Assembly (NCBI RefSeq): GCF_000247695.1
Contig: NW_004624734.1
Location: 8,086,633-8,150,632 of the forward strand
From: Heterocephalus glaber
Lineage: Eukaryota > Chordata > Mammalia > Rodentia > Bathyergidae
Reading direction: 5' to 3'
DNA length: 64,000 nt
Shown here: positions 33,690-45,977 of the stretch, one piece after another
How positions within the stretch are numbered: position 1 is the stretch's first letter
Layout: each line of letters opens with the position of its first letter
Made by a program: the position numbers and the translations under genes
Notes under the pieces: generated by a model
Database searches by the model: none
Seen by the model: the letters and a program-made list of their open reading frames with translations, nothing else
What the model was told of the DNA's origin: nothing

Positions 33690-34183
33690 CACACACACAT
33701 AAGAATCTAGTTATATCTTTTTTCCAGTTTTTTAGCCAGTCTCTCAAAGGCTGCTGAATAATGTATCTTTCTACACAAGATTTCTTATACCATTACTGTA
33801 AAATACCAAGTTTCCATGTAGAAATGGGTCTGGGTTTATTCTGTCCCTTTTGTTTGTTACTATGGTAAAACTACACTTCTAAAGAAATCATTATGAATTT
33901 GAAATACTTGATGGGATAGGTCCTATGTCTTTGTTCTTTTTCAAAATTGTTTTAGCTATTCATGAAATTTTGCACCTCTGCATTTCTTCTTACTGCTTTT
34001 TGGGATTTTTATTGGCCTTTCATTGATTTTATACATTGGGGAAAATCTGTTCTTTAATGGACTTTTAAATTATCTTCCACAGAAGTGTGTATACTTTTGT
34101 TTGGTGTTATTTCTACTTATTTTATAGTTTTGTTGTTTTCGTGATTGGTATTTTTCAATGCTACTTTCTGGCATATAGGAATG
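33690..34183 (-). mobile_element. Old L1, segment 1 (ORF2 3' part)
   Basis: TTGTTACTATGGTAAAACTA and TTTTAGCTATTCATGAAATT are reverse L1 ORF2 words. The element continues beyond the LTR at 34184 and runs to about 39260. Confidence 0.65.
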
Positions 34184-34562
34184 TGTCTTAGTTACTTCCC
34201 TCTTTGCTGACAACATACTCAATACTCACAGTTCAAGGGAGGAGAGATTTATTTTGGCTCACGACTTGTGGAGGTTTCCGTTTATGGTCAGCTGGCAGGG
34301 CAGGGCAGGTGCAGCAGGATAGGAGGAGCTGTTAGGGCTTGACTGTGGGAAAGAGAGGATGAGAGAGACTGAAGGGAAGAGGTTAACACTTCCAGGCCAG
34401 ACCCACAGAAGAGTGACCTACTGCTTCCCACCGGATCCTACCTCCTAACATCAAGTCAGCCACAAACACATCCGTGGCCAAATCCACTGATGATATCATG
34501 TGCCACAAAGTCCAGCCTATGAGACATGAAGCTTTGGGGACATCTTGATATGAACCACAACA
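34184..34562 (-). mobile_element. Solo MaLR-type LTR inserted in L1
   Basis: TGTCTTAGTTAC start, ACCACAACA end, and duplication GAATG at 34179-34183 and 34563-34567. It has the same family words as 12922-13326 (TTTATTTTGGCTCACGAC, TATGGTCAGCTGGC). It interrupts the old L1, so it is younger than that L1. Confidence 0.82.
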
Positions 34563-35913
34563 GAATGCTACTGAATTTTGCTGTTGATCTTGCACTTAGC
34601 ATCTCTGCTAAACTTGCATATTAGTTTTAATGGTTAATTTGTTTGTAAATGAGGCTTTTTTCCCCCCTCTCTTTTTTTCCCATCATCTCTACCTCTGTAT
34701 CTGTCTTTCTCTCTATCTGTCTTTCCGCCTCTCTGACTTTTGGTGTTTGTTAGATACAACAAATAACCAGAGTCAGTGGTGGACATATCTGTCTGTTTCT
34801 GCCTCTAGTAAGAATGCTTCTAAAGTTTGTGCTGTTGGCTATGTTTTGGCACATATGCTTTGCCAGGTTCAAGAATGCCCTACTGTTGCTAGTTTTTGTG
34901 CCTTCTCTATATCCTCATAATGCAATCTTGGTAGGTTATACATTTATACATTTCTTCTAGGTCATCTAAACTGTCAGCATATAGTTAATTGCCTGTGCTC
35001 ATCTCAGGATCCTTTGTATTTCTGTGCTATCAGTTGTAATGTTTCCTCTTTCATTTCTGATTCTATTTAAATCAACTTTCTTGTTTCTTAGTCTAACTAA
35101 AGGATTATACATTTTTTCTTTTCCTAAAACCAGCTTTTAGCTTCTTTACTCTTTTCTGTTGCTTATCTAGTCTCTATTTCATTTATTTGTTTTCTAATCT
35201 TTATTATTTCCTTTCTTCTACTAACTTTGGGCTTAATATGTCCTTTTTCAAGTTCCATGAGGCACAATGTTAGTTTTTTTATTTTTTTGAGGTCCTTCTT
35301 TTCTTATATAGGAGCTTACGCTTATGAACTTCCCTCTTAGAATTGGTTTTGCTGCTGTGCATATATTTTGGTGTGTTGTGTTTCTATTTTCATTTGTTTA
35401 AAAATATTTTAAAATTCCTCTTTGTCCCACTGGCTGTCTATGAGCATGTTGTTTAATTTTCATATATTTGTGACTTTTTAAAATTCCTCCTATTATTGAT
35501 TTTTAGTTTCATACCATTGTGGTTAGAAAAGATGATTGATATGATTTCAATTTTTATAAATTTGTTAAGACTTGTTCTGTACCTAATGTATGAACTATTG
35601 CGGAAAATGTTCTGGGTGGGTGCTTTTGACAAAAATTAATTTTGTAGGAGAGAATGTTCTGTATATACCCATTAGGTCCATTTTTTCTAACATGTAGTTC
35701 CAGCCCAATGTTTCTGTACTGATTTTTTCCTCTGGATTATCTGTCTATTGAAACTGAAGTATTAATATTCTCCACTAATGTATTTAATGTCTCTTTCTTC
35801 AGGTCTATTAATATTGGGCTCATATATGTAGGTGCTCTGATGTTGGATAAATATTTATTTGCAATTATTTTTATCTTCTTGATGAATTGTCCCTTTAATT
35901 ATTATGTAATGAC
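34563..35913 (-). mobile_element. Old L1, segment 2 (ORF2)
   Basis: CTAAAACCAGCTTTTAGCTT, CATACCATTGTGGTTAG and CTCTTTCTTCAGGTCTATTA-like words belong to the L1 ORF2 endonuclease/RT region read in reverse. All frames are broken. Confidence 0.72.
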
Positions 35914-36356
35914 TGTGGTCATCTATTTTCAGGTGCTGTAACAAAATACCAAAAGATGGGTTCTTTATAAAGAGAAAGGGTAAGTCAAGCTCACAGTTAT
36001 GGAGATTCAGAAGCATGCCACCAGTACCTGCTAGGTTGTGGTGAGGACTGATTGGCTACATTAGAACATAGTGGGAGTACATGGAAGAGGGAGAGATCAC
36101 ATGGTGGGACAAGAAGTCAGGGCAGTTCAGGGGCCAGGCTTAGTCTTTTCAGAACAACTTGCCCTTGCAGGAGCTAACCACCATCTGCATGAACTACGTC
36201 AGTCCCTTCTGATGGTGGCACCTCCAGTGACCTAACCACTTTCATGAGGAGCCTCCTCTTAAGGGCTCTCCAATTCCAAACCACCACACTGGCCACTACT
36301 CTTAGGGCACATAAGCCTTTGGTGGGGACACATACTCAAATCATATCCAAACTATA
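35914..36356 (-). mobile_element. Second MaLR/MLT-like LTR inserted in L1
   Basis: TGTGGTCATCTATTTTCAGG, then GTAACAAAATACC, ACTTTCATGAGGAGCC and ATCATATCCAAACTATA follow the reverse order of a MaLR LTR. L1 sequence resumes directly after it. The flanks ATGAC and GTAAC are a plausible diverged duplication. Confidence 0.65.
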
Positions 36357-37110
36357 GTAACCTTTTTGTATCTTTTATACAGTGACCTTTTTGTATCTTT
36401 TATACAGTTTTTGACTTAAAATCTACTTTATCTGATATAAGGATACTCTTAACTCTTTTTTGCTTCTCTTTGCATGGCATATGTTTTTCTATCCCATCCT
36501 TTTTAATCTGTGTGTGTCTTTACAGGTAAAGTGAGTTTCTTTTAGGCAGCATACAGTAGGGTCTTACTTGTTTTTTAAAATCTATTCAGGCACTCTATGT
36601 CTTTTGATTAGAGAATTAATCCATTTACATTCAAGGTATTAGTTGTTAGGTAGAACTTACTATTATCATTTTTATCATTGTTTCTTAGCTGTTTAATAGA
36701 TTCTTTGTTCCTTTCTCTCTTGCCATTTTATTTTGTGATTAAATGATATCTTCTACTAGAAAGTTTTGATTATTAAGCTTTATTTTTTTTTGTTTATCAA
36801 CTATAGAGTTTTGCTTTGTGGTTACTCTGAGGCATACATAATTATAATTATAATTATAATTATATATAATTATATATAAATATATATAATTATAACAAAT
36901 TATTTAAACTGATACCAACCTAACTTTGATTGTATAAAGCAATCCTACACTTTTGCTCCCCCTCCCCATTGTATACTTTTTGATGTCACAATTTGCATCT
37001 CTTTACATTATATGCATTACTTGTTATCATTTTTAATACTTTTGTCTTCTAAACTTCATATTAAAGGTATTTGATTTATATACCACCCACTAGAGAATTT
37101 GAGAATTTTT
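36357..37110 (-). mobile_element. Old L1, segment 3
   Basis: AAATCTACTTTATCTGATAT and TTTACATTCAAGGTATTAGT are reverse L1 words. A 25-base tandem duplication sits at 36360-36409 and an AT-rich simple repeat at 36839-36896. Confidence 0.65.
36839..36896. repeat. AT-rich simple repeat (AATTAT-like)
   Basis: Units of ATAATT and ATATATAATT repeat over about 58 bases. Confidence 0.85.
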
Positions 37111-37195
37111 TTTTTTTTTGGTACCAGGGATCGAACTCAGGATCTTGAACTTGCCAGGCAGGGAGCAAAACCACTGAGCTAAATACCTGGCCCCT
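37111..37195 (-). mobile_element. ID SINE inserted in L1
   Basis: T-tail, GGTACCAGGGATCGAACTCA and ACCACTGAGCTAAATACCTG: a complete ID in reverse. The perfect 18-base duplication GAGAATTTGAGAATTTTT lies at 37093-37110 and 37196-37213. This is a young insertion. Confidence 0.88.
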
Positions 37196-39260
37196 GAGAA
37201 TTTGAGAATTTTTAATTTGACTGTGTATGTACTTTTTTTTATCAGTGATTGTTTTTGCTTTTATATATTTTCATGTTCACAATTAGTATCCTTTTCTTTA
37301 AGATTGAAGGATTCCCTTTAGCATTTTTTATAGTGTATGTCTAATGGTGTTGAACTCCCTGAGCTTTTCTTTGTCTGGGAAAGTCTTTATCACTCCATGA
37401 GGAACAACTTTGTTGGGTACAGTACTCCTGATTGGCAGTTTCTCCCCCCCCACCCCTTTCAGTCCTTTGAATATGTCATCTCACTCCTGCTTGGCTCTAT
37501 CGTTTCTGCTGAAAAATGTGCTGCTAGATTTATTAGAATGCCTTTATATGTGATATGTTTCTTTTACATCTTTTAGAATCGTTTCTTCAGCTTGGTGTTA
37601 ATGTGTCTTGGTATAATCTAGTTTGCATAGAATCTGATTGGTAACATTTGACTTTCCTGTATCTGGATATTCATATCTTTCCCCAGATTTTGGACATTTT
37701 CAGCTGCTACTTTTTTTTACATAAGCTTTCTGTTCCTTTGTCTCTCTTCTCCTTTTTGAACTCTTACAATTCAAACACTTGTTCTCTTGATCTGTCTCAT
37801 AAATCCCATCAGTTTTCTTCATTTCTTTGTTTGCATTTTTTCTCTTTTCTCTTCTGGCTACTTTCAAATAACCTATTGTTGAGTTCATAGATTCTTTTTT
37901 CTTGATCAGATCTGCTGATGTTGTCTGTTGCATTTTTTATTTCATTGTCTTTTTCAGCTCCAGAATTTCTTTTTGTAATGATTTAGATTTCTTAAGTTTT
38001 TCATTTTGTTCATTGATTGTGTTTCTGGTTTCAATGAATTACCTCTCATTTATCTTGAAATTCACCAAGGTTCCTTAAAATGATTATTTCTCATTCTTTG
38101 TTAGTTTGTGTCTCACCATCTCTCTAGGGTCAGCTATTGGGAAATTATCATGCTGACTTCGTGGTACTCTGGTTCCTTGGTTTTGCATTTGTCTTCTTTC
38201 CTTACACTGATGTCTGTGCATTTGTTGAAGCAGTCAGCTCTTCCAAACTTCATGGACCAGTTACAATGTGGACAGACCTCCTTCAGGGAGGAAGGTGCAA
38301 AAGGCTATGTAGAATGCAGTGGTTCTGGTGCTGGTGAAGGCACAGCTGGGTAGCTTCTGTGTATCTCTGTCAGCAAAGGTTAGTATTGGCAGTGATGCAT
38401 GGATCCTTAGCATCCAGCACTTGGATCTCTGCAGTGGTGGCAAAGGTTTTTGCATTTTTAATGGTGATAGTTGTTAAAGTTCTCCAAATCTCTTTTTCTC
38501 TACCAGAGATGCTGAGGGTGAGGAGATCCCTCTTGCCAGTGGGTCCAGCCTGTGAGTCTTCTTGTTCTGGCAGTGGCATCAGTATTTTATGAATGACACC
38601 TGTATAGTGTGCATGGAACCTAGACCTTGAAGTAGGGCATGTGTGGAGAGAATATGGTTCAAGTGTCTGAGAGCCTGGTGCCACTGGGCATGTGCTACAT
38701 TAGTAACTTTGTGCAAGTTGTGAATGCTTGTGAAGCAGCCAAAAATGGGAGCACAATGTGGTCAGAGTTACACTGCCCTGAGGTCAGGATGAGGCCTCAT
38801 TTTCTAGGGCCTAGTGGCTTCCCAGAGTGTGGGCACATGCAGAGAAGGACCTGGGTTGTAAGCTAGCTTGCTATGACAGTGGCACCAGTGTCATTGAAGA
38901 CAAGGATGAGTGCAGCATAGCCACAGAGCAGGGTGTGTGGCCACTCTCAGGGCAGCTACTGCTCAGTTATCAGAGGCATATCCAAGAGGAGAGGTGGTGC
39001 TTCCAGCCCTGAAGTGGTACAGCAGTGGCTGCTTCTTGGGTGGGGTTTCTCGACTCCAGTGTTTGTTCCCTCTAGGAATTCCTGATGGCAATGGATGTTG
39101 GGTTCCTCAGTGGCAAAAAATGCTGGTGTCCTCTGAGAAGCAGGTCAATTGGCCAGGTGGCCAATACCAACAGCTTCCATTCTTCCTCTTATTCCTAGAA
39201 AGCTCCTGGGATCTCAGGTAGCCTGATCTCACCAGTGACCTGTCTGTGTGGAATTCTGGG
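37196..39260 (-). mobile_element. Old L1/HAL1-like 5' part (ORF1 and 5' UTR)
   Basis: TTGAAGGATTCCCTTTAGCA, TTCTCTTGATCTGTCTCA and AGCTCCAGAATTTCTTTTTG are reverse words of the L1M/HAL1 ORF2 start and ORF1. Beyond about 38100 the sequence turns GC-rich with GTGG-type words, as in old L1 5' UTRs. The right edge is approximate. Confidence 0.6.
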
Positions 39261-40165
39261 TTCTGTTGTTCCACAGTGTGGCTGAAGATTCTTTAATGAG
39301 CCCTTGAGCCCTCCCAAGGGATTTTGGTTTGTGAATTTCTGTCTATATTTGATTATTGGAATGTTTTGGGGGTGGTGGTGGTGAAGGTTAGTCTTTCCTG
39401 TTCCACTAAATTTACTTCTTGCTGAAGTGATTCTTCTAGGAACACTTTTGAAAAGTCCTGTGTATTGTAAACTTTCTAAAGTTGTGATATCCAATATGTC
39501 CAACATAATGTAATGTCCAGCCCTGTTTACAAGTGGCTGCTGAGACCTCAAAATGTAGCTCTTTGCTCCATAAATTTCTCAGAGACATAAAATAAACATC
39601 TACCTCTGATTTGAGAGGGCACCAACAGTCCAAAGTTAGACAAATGGAGCTTGGTGCATAAAGGAATATATTAAATTTATTTGGTTACAGAGCAGTGGAA
39701 ATTGCACATCCCCCTTTGCTAAACTACTGGTTTTATAGGGCATTAATTAAAATAGCAAAATCAGAATCAAGAGCAAGAAGAACCCTTAGGAAGAGTTGTG
39801 TATACTCTATTCCTATCCTATACTTATCAGGAATTCCAACAGTCTCAGTGAGCACTGTCCAGCCACAGCAGTGGGTGAGCTTGTCATGCTCTTGTCTGGC
39901 ACAAGGCCTCAGGGCCTGTCAGCAGTGGCCCACCACACAGCGAAGCAGGGCCCACTGCAACATGGAGTAACTGTGGCTAGGGTTAGGAGGACAAGTCTCC
40001 CTATGTCAGCTTATATTGAGATGTGCTATGCCTGTAAAATACACACCATGCAGTATTTTAAAGACGTAATACATATTGACACACACAGCATAGTGCTATT
40101 CTTACCTCTAAATATGCCAATTTCTTGTATTGTAATTTTTTCTTTTAATCTTTGTCAATAAAAAA
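39261..40165. other. Unassigned DNA
   Basis: A small (GGT)n tract lies near 39371-39384. No gene recognised. Confidence 0.35.
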
Positions 40166-40175
40166 GTCATTCAAG

Positions 40176-40259
40176 GGCCGGGAATTTAGCTGAGTGGTTC
40201 CACTGCCTGCTTTGCAAGCGCAAGGTCCCAAGTTCGATCCTGGGTACCAAAAAAAAAAA
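40176..40259 (+). mobile_element. ID SINE with target duplication
   Basis: GGCCGGGAATTTAGCTGAGT, CAAGTTCGATCCTGGGTACC and A11. The duplication GTCATTCAAG / GTCATGCAAG flanks it at 40166-40175 and 40260-40269 with one mismatch. Confidence 0.87.
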
Positions 40260-40269
40260 GTCATGCAAG

Positions 40270-41316
40270 CTGAGAGCTTCTCAACTGTGTCAGAGAAGCT
40301 CTCTACCAGCAGAGGCATGTGGTTAGTAGGTAGACATTCCATTATCTGAAAACTGCACAGAGAGCTTTTCAAGGACTACTGAGTACTGGGAACTCTTTTG
40401 GACAATTGAGGCTGGCCTTTGAGGATGCTGTGGGCAGGGATCATGTCACAGTAGCTCTCCATCAAAAAAGGGTGTTATTTTTACATTTAATAAAGCACTT
40501 GGGATCAGGATAATTATAGAGAACTTGAGTGAAGGTAGGATGCAGGGATGTGACACACAGGTGTGCCTGTCAGAAGGCACAACGGGACCTGGGCACCCAG
40601 CCTGAGAGCCTGGAGGGCAGCAAAGACCAGGGCAGTATGTCTCTGGGTGCTCAGGGCCATCAGGTGGTGCAGTGAATTGCTGAATAGACACTAGCTCCAC
40701 ATGAATTGCCCAACTGTGAAGTGGAGCTGGGGATACTTAACCAAGTTTCCACTAGATTTATAAACACAGGTTTTAAGCACGTTAGGAAGGAGTACAACTC
40801 CAGAGTGGCAAAGTGGAACAAAAATAGCAGCACGATTTATTTGCATCACTGGGAAATGAGGCAATACAAGTTAGAGATTCCAACCTGAAGTTCAGAGCTG
40901 GGCATCAGGATCTTGATGCAAAATTGTATTGCATTCAAGGGAATTAAATGCATACTTTTGTTTATTTGACTTTTTTTCTAGGGAGACTGTCTAAGATTGT
41001 ACAAGTTGAGAACTAGCAATCACATGGTTCATTTTCTAGATAATTAAAGTTTTCCCTCTGCTTTATGACAACTTAAATATATTTTGGGGGAGAAAAATAT
41101 CTTTCTCCATCTGTCTTTCAGTTCATAAATTGAGTGAGCTCTATAAATAAAGCTTCTTTTATTGATTCTATCAGACAAAGTAATTGCACCATGTTATAAT
41201 TTGGAAATGTTCACAAGGAGTCTAAATACACCTTGGGTTGGTCTTTGCTTCCTTCACTATTGTAGTTTTTATTTCTATTTTCTTCAGAAAATGTTTACTT
41301 ATTTTTTTTCCCTATG
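40270..41316. other. Unassigned DNA
   Basis: Short frames only; no recognisable repeat or exon. Confidence 0.35.
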
Positions 41317-41725
41317 TGTCTTAGGAACTTTCTCATGGCTGGGACAAAATATGTGATACCCACAAGTTAAAGGAAGAGAGGTTGATTTTGGCTCAGAGTT
41401 TGTAGAGGGTTCAGGCCATATCAGCTGGCTCCAAGGCAGGGTGGGACAGCAGAGGGGGCTTGGTTACAGCATTGTAGGAAGCACAGAAGGATCAAGGGAG
41501 GAGGAGGGATATAAACTCTTCATCCACAGTGCTTCCCCAGGCTTCATCTCCCTACAGCACACTGGGCTATAAACTCATCAGTCACCGAATCTGCTGGTGA
41601 GTATCACATTTAGTTACAAAGTCATCAGTGAACTAATCCAATGATGAATGTCACTCCCACATGATCCAATCACCTCTCCAAAGGTACATGAGACTGGGGA
41701 GCCATCTAGATATAAACCTTAGCAC
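41317..41725 (-). mobile_element. Solo MaLR-type LTR
   Basis: TGTCTTAGGAACTTTCTCAT start and ATATAAACCTTAGCA end. Inner ATCAAGGGAGGAGGAGGGAT and TGATCCAATCACCTC show the same family as 12922-13326. A short internal duplication of the 'ATAAACTCATCAGT' region is visible near 41570-41635. Confidence 0.75.
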
Positions 41726-42389
41726 TTCATGTTAGCCACGGCATGCTGCTGTGCCTGTGTATCTCTCTTCTCCTAATCTGTTCCCTGATTTTACATGGCA
41801 TTATCTGAGTGAGGAGCTAAAAATAGCAAAGCCTGAATGATGAGAATGTTTTCATTTCCTGGTTTGTGGTTGTACCAAAAATTTACCACTAGATTCATTT
41901 AGGCATTGCTAGAGTTAAAACTGAGCAAAGCGTGACAATAGCGTTTGGAGATTGGAATATATTTCCAGAAAATAAAGCCAGAGAGTTGCTGTTTGGTCCT
42001 CACTCTAATATACACCCCTCAACCATTGGCTTTATCTCTTCCCAGGCCTCTGAGTGCTGCCAGAGAAGGTCATGCCATCTTTCTGATTTTATACATTCAT
42101 CATGTCTAATCCCCGCTCGGCCCACTCAACAGTCCTGCTGATGAAGTTTTTTACTCACATTGAAGCCTCCAGGCTGTGTGTTTTGTAACTCCCTACTGGA
42201 ATGTAAGCTCTGTAAGGGCAGAGAAGTTGCCTTTGTCTTGTTTCCTCATATCTTGAGCAGCCAGGAGAGATGCACTCAGGAACCCTTGAGCAAATGAACT
42301 GCTGTCCAGAAAAACCTTCTATTGCAAAATGGCCAGGCTTATTGGACCATCCAGAGCTGAGAATGGAAAAGGGCAGAGGGTGTCACCAA
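41726..42389. other. Unassigned DNA
   Basis: Nothing recognised. The stretch near 42130-42290 (ACTGGAATGTAAGCTCTGTA, AGGGCAGAGAAGTTGCCTTT) has the look of an L2 3' end. Confidence 0.3.
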
Positions 42390-42720
42390 CTCCACCCCAA
42401 ACTGTCCTTTAATAACATTGGTAAATTGGGTTTCTGCAAATTAAGAGCTTCTCTTTATCAAAAAGAATAAAAACCCATGGAGGGGAAAAAGATATTTGGA
42501 ACCTATCGCACTGACAAAGTGCTCATACCCAGAATATATAACGAATTCGAGCAAATTAGTAGAACAATAGGCAGAAGCCTTGAGCAGACACTAGGGAAAG
42601 AGGAGATCCAAAGGGGAAACAAAGCATGAAGAGGTGCTGAGTGCCATTACTCATCAGGAAATGTAAAGGAAGTGACAATGAAATTCCACCCATGAGATGG
42701 TGAAATGGAAATGGATAACA
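42390..42720 (+). mobile_element. L1 ORF2 3' fragment
   Basis: TTTCTGCAAATTAAGAGCTT, CAAAGTGCTCATACCCAGAA and GAAGTGACAATGAAATTCCA are landmark L1 ORF2 words in the plus direction. Confidence 0.72.
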
Positions 42721-42744
42721 GTCCTTTTTCCTACTGCTGTTCCC

Positions 42745-43060
42745 TTAAGAATTTCTTCCCTACTCTAATATCATAAAGATATTGTTATATGAGTCTTGTA
42801 TTTGAGTGCAAAATTTTAGAAGATTTTTTTTTTTTTTTTTTTTTTACATTTTTATGTCTTTGGAATCCATTGTGGGGGCTTATGTCAAGTAAAAATTTTC
42901 TTTTTTCCACATGAATTTCCTTCATCCCATTGATTAAATCACATATTTTACCAATGGCCCTATCATACCCCTTTCATTATATGTCAAGTTATTATATATG
43001 TGGATGAATTTCTGGACTATCTATAATGTTCCAATTTATAAATGTTGCATTTTCCTGTTT
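42745..43060 (-). mobile_element. L1 fragment
   Basis: After a T-rich tract, ATGTCTTTGGAATCCATTGT and CATCCCATTGATTAAATCAC resemble reverse L1 ORF2. Poorly defined. Confidence 0.45.
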
Positions 43061-43354
43061 GTCTGTTTCTGTGCTTACCGTGGTTAAGTGTGTTGTGCAA
43101 AGCCACATGACCATGTCTCTTCACACATCTGTCTTCTAGCTAGATGGCCTTTCTGCTTTCCTTCCCTTCTTACTTCTTTAAAACTCATCAAAACCTCCAC
43201 ACAGTCTTCGAGAGCTATACCTACTGGGCTCCTGAGACATCTGTAGTCGCCACGATCATTATAATCCTGCCAGGCTGTCACTTGATGCCCTGCTGTTTTC
43301 CCACAGCTCTGTGAGTTCTTTGAAGCCAGGACTGTGTCTCACTCTCTCTGTATT

Positions 43355-43745
43355 TCAAGGATGTCATCAAAATTTAAATCATTCTTCAAAAGAAAAATAA
43401 TGGACAGGCCACAGAAAATATCTGACAAAGGATTTATATCTAAAATACCCAAAAAGCTCTTACAACAGAATAGAACACAGTCTACTTTTTATTTTTTTAG
43501 TCTACTTTTTAAACATGAGCAAAATATTTGAATAGATGTTACACAAAATAAGATACATGATAATTGCCTAATCAACTTCACTAATAATAAGGATAATGAA
43601 AATTACAACGATAATGAGATACCACTCTATACTATTTGTGGGCATTTGCCTAAGAGAAATGAATGTAAATGTTCAGATGAAGAATTTGTATGCAGATTTT
43701 CATAGCAGCATACTCATAATAGGTGATAATATTGTTTGTGAAAAG
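43355..43745 (+). mobile_element. L1 ORF2 3' fragment
   Basis: ATCTGACAAAGGATTTATAT, AACTTCACTAATAATAAGGA and ATGAGATACCACTCTATACT are L1 words in plus orientation. A small duplication of TCTACTTTTTA is seen at 43481-43510. Confidence 0.7.
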
Positions 43746-44199
43746 CCAGCATGCTAGGTATTCACAATGCTTGCCCTCTGCTATATGTTGATACACTTTA
43801 GTTAAAAGATTTTTATGGTTAACATTAAATGAACAGTAAGCTTTACGTAGTAAAGAGGAGGTATATAGAGTGCTGCCAGTGAAGAATTGCAGACACAGGC
43901 AAGGGTTCAGTGGGAAAGGTAGGAAGCAGGCATGGTCCCTGTGTCCTGCGGTGGTCCCACTGGCCTTCCTGGACAATGTAGCACTTGGATAATATCAGTA
44001 AGCAGCCAGGGTTTGGATGAGAGAGAATGGGTCCTTTGGCCCTAGATTAAACAATAACTTCTGAAAAATGTGTCAGTGATGAGAGGAGGTTTTTTCCACC
44101 CAGAGAACTCTTTCTGACCAGCATAGTATAATTCTGGAAGGAAGAGATTGGAAAGGAATTTAAGCAAAGTGTCATGAGTGTGGGGAGAAGGACCTCCCT

Positions 44200-44310
44200 A
44201 CATTACTCTAGTAGTTACTTAATTTTTCTGAGCCCCAGTTTCTTCATATGTAAACAGAATAAAATAATGTCCCTTCAGAGAGTTATGAGAGCTGAATATA
44301 ATGGTTGGCA
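44200..44310 (-). mobile_element. MIR SINE
   Basis: CTGAGCCCCAGTTTCTTCAT and GAGAGTTATGAGAGCTGAAT are reverse MIR core words. Confidence 0.6.
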
Positions 44311-45155
44311 GCAAAATGTTATTTTAAAAAAAGGAGCCCCAGATGGGTTTTATTGGTCTCTGAATAAGCATTGCATTATAATTTAGGATTAAGCATACAT
44401 AAGACTTTTCTGTCCTTTCTGTCCTCCAAGCGCTTGTGAGTGACAGCAGTAAATATATAAACAGCAGACTTCAGGCTTCCTGTCCCCAGGTAGGAAATGT
44501 TGTTGATCAGCACAAAGGCTGAGGGCATCGGTGCTGGGATGATTCACAGAGTGGCCCGGAGTGGGTCTATGCTTGTTACGCAGTTTATTAATTTAATTCC
44601 CTTTGGTTGCTCCATGCTCTGTCTAGAGATGAAGCAGCACTTTCATTTGAGGACAAGAAGCCAGCTCACAGTAGGTTCTTGAGTTCCCTGATGCCAAAAA
44701 TGCTTGGTTTGTCAGACTCTGTGAAGTTGCTTCCTCCCACTGAAATCCTGGAAGTGCACTGTCAGGAGCTGCAGAAATCCCAGGAAATGAGAATAAATGT
44801 ACAAAACTTCTGCCAAGTCTTCTGCTTCTTTGGATTTTGCCATCTCTTGCTTTATTTTCCTTTAGCAGCTTGAAATTAGGCTAAACTAGGCTAACTTATT
44901 TCCCTTCTTGTAGATGCTCCTCATCACTCCTAATAACACAGTGAGGTTTTCTCAACTGTGGATCTGAGCAAGTCACTGACCTCAGGTTAAATCTCAGACT
45001 CCAGAGTGAGTTATGTTAGATTTTCTGAGATCTGGCTTATGAAGTGCTAGAAACAGAGAGACCATCAAGATGGCTGCTGTCCGCTGAGAAGATGATGGTG
45101 ACCTCTACCAAGACAGAGACAGGTGAGATGGTGAGAAATGAACTGTTGAAAAAGC

Positions 45156-45251
45156 TATTAAGGAAGTAGAATCAATAGGAAGTAAGGAAATACTGATAGG
45201 AAATAAAGTAAAATCAACAGGAAGTGAAGTAAAACCAATCACCAGGAAGAC
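45156..45251 (+). repeat. Degenerate AGGAAGT-containing tandem repeat
   Basis: Units such as AGGAAGTAGAATCAATAGGA, AGGAAATAAAGTAAAATCAAC and AGGAAGTGAAGTAAAACCAATC recur about every 24-30 bases, with at least four GGAA words. Confidence 0.55.
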
Positions 45252-45977
45252 AATCACCTGATTGGATGAATGGGGGTGGTGGCCAAAAAGGGTGATGAAT
45301 AGAAAATCTTTTCCCCAGACTCTTTCCTGAAAACAATGAAGATGGCGCTATCTTTCACTGTAATGGGGAACACAGGAAGCAGAGTGGGTTTTATTCACCG
45401 GAGCTTCCCAACGATACAACCTTAGAGGAAAGGCTTACAGTGGGTTTTTTAATTTTGAAGATGCAATACCTGGGGAAATAAAATGGGAAGGAGAGATCCA
45501 CCCAGTGCAAGGTCTTATTAAACTGGCCACCACCCAAGTGACTGGTTGTTCAATCTCAAGGGCCTCTGAGTCACCTTATGAAATACATTTTGGCACTTTC
45601 CCCTGGTGAAGGAGGTGGGGAGCATTGGCAAAGAGTTGCCCATAGGGTTAAATTCCTTTATTTCTGGTTGTGCAGGTCTGAGTGCCCAGGAACGTGACAC
45701 TGCAAGGGATACCCTGGGATAAGAGACCCGTAGCATCACCTGAGACATGACCATGTCAAATGGCACCTGTGTAAAGATAGTGGAAGCTTGGAGGAATAGC
45801 CTTGCACTGGCACTGGATGAAGTAGGGGAGGCTGAAGGTGATAGCATTGTATTCCATCATAGGTGTGCAACAGGTATCCAATAACCACTTCAGAGAGGAA
45901 CACGTCAAACAGAAAAGACTTGTTTTCTGCCCTGGAGGAGCCTGCAGTCTCGTAGAAGACAAATAAAGTACACAAGG

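Larger units (their letters stand above)
43746..45977. other. Mostly unassigned; MIR and a GGAA-rich tandem tract
   Basis: A MIR in reverse lies at about 44200-44310, and a GGAA-rich degenerate tandem at 45156-45251. The frames at 45518-45975 are not recognisable. Confidence 0.35.

Noticed and set aside
34184..34562. Internal retroviral genes next to the LTRs
   Set aside because: Each LTR is bounded by its own short duplication or by unrelated DNA; no gag, pol or env-like frame is adjacent, so they are solo LTRs.
45518..45975. Overlapping minus-strand frames of 68-109 codons
   Set aside because: No recognisable protein words; Ser/Pro-rich chance composition.
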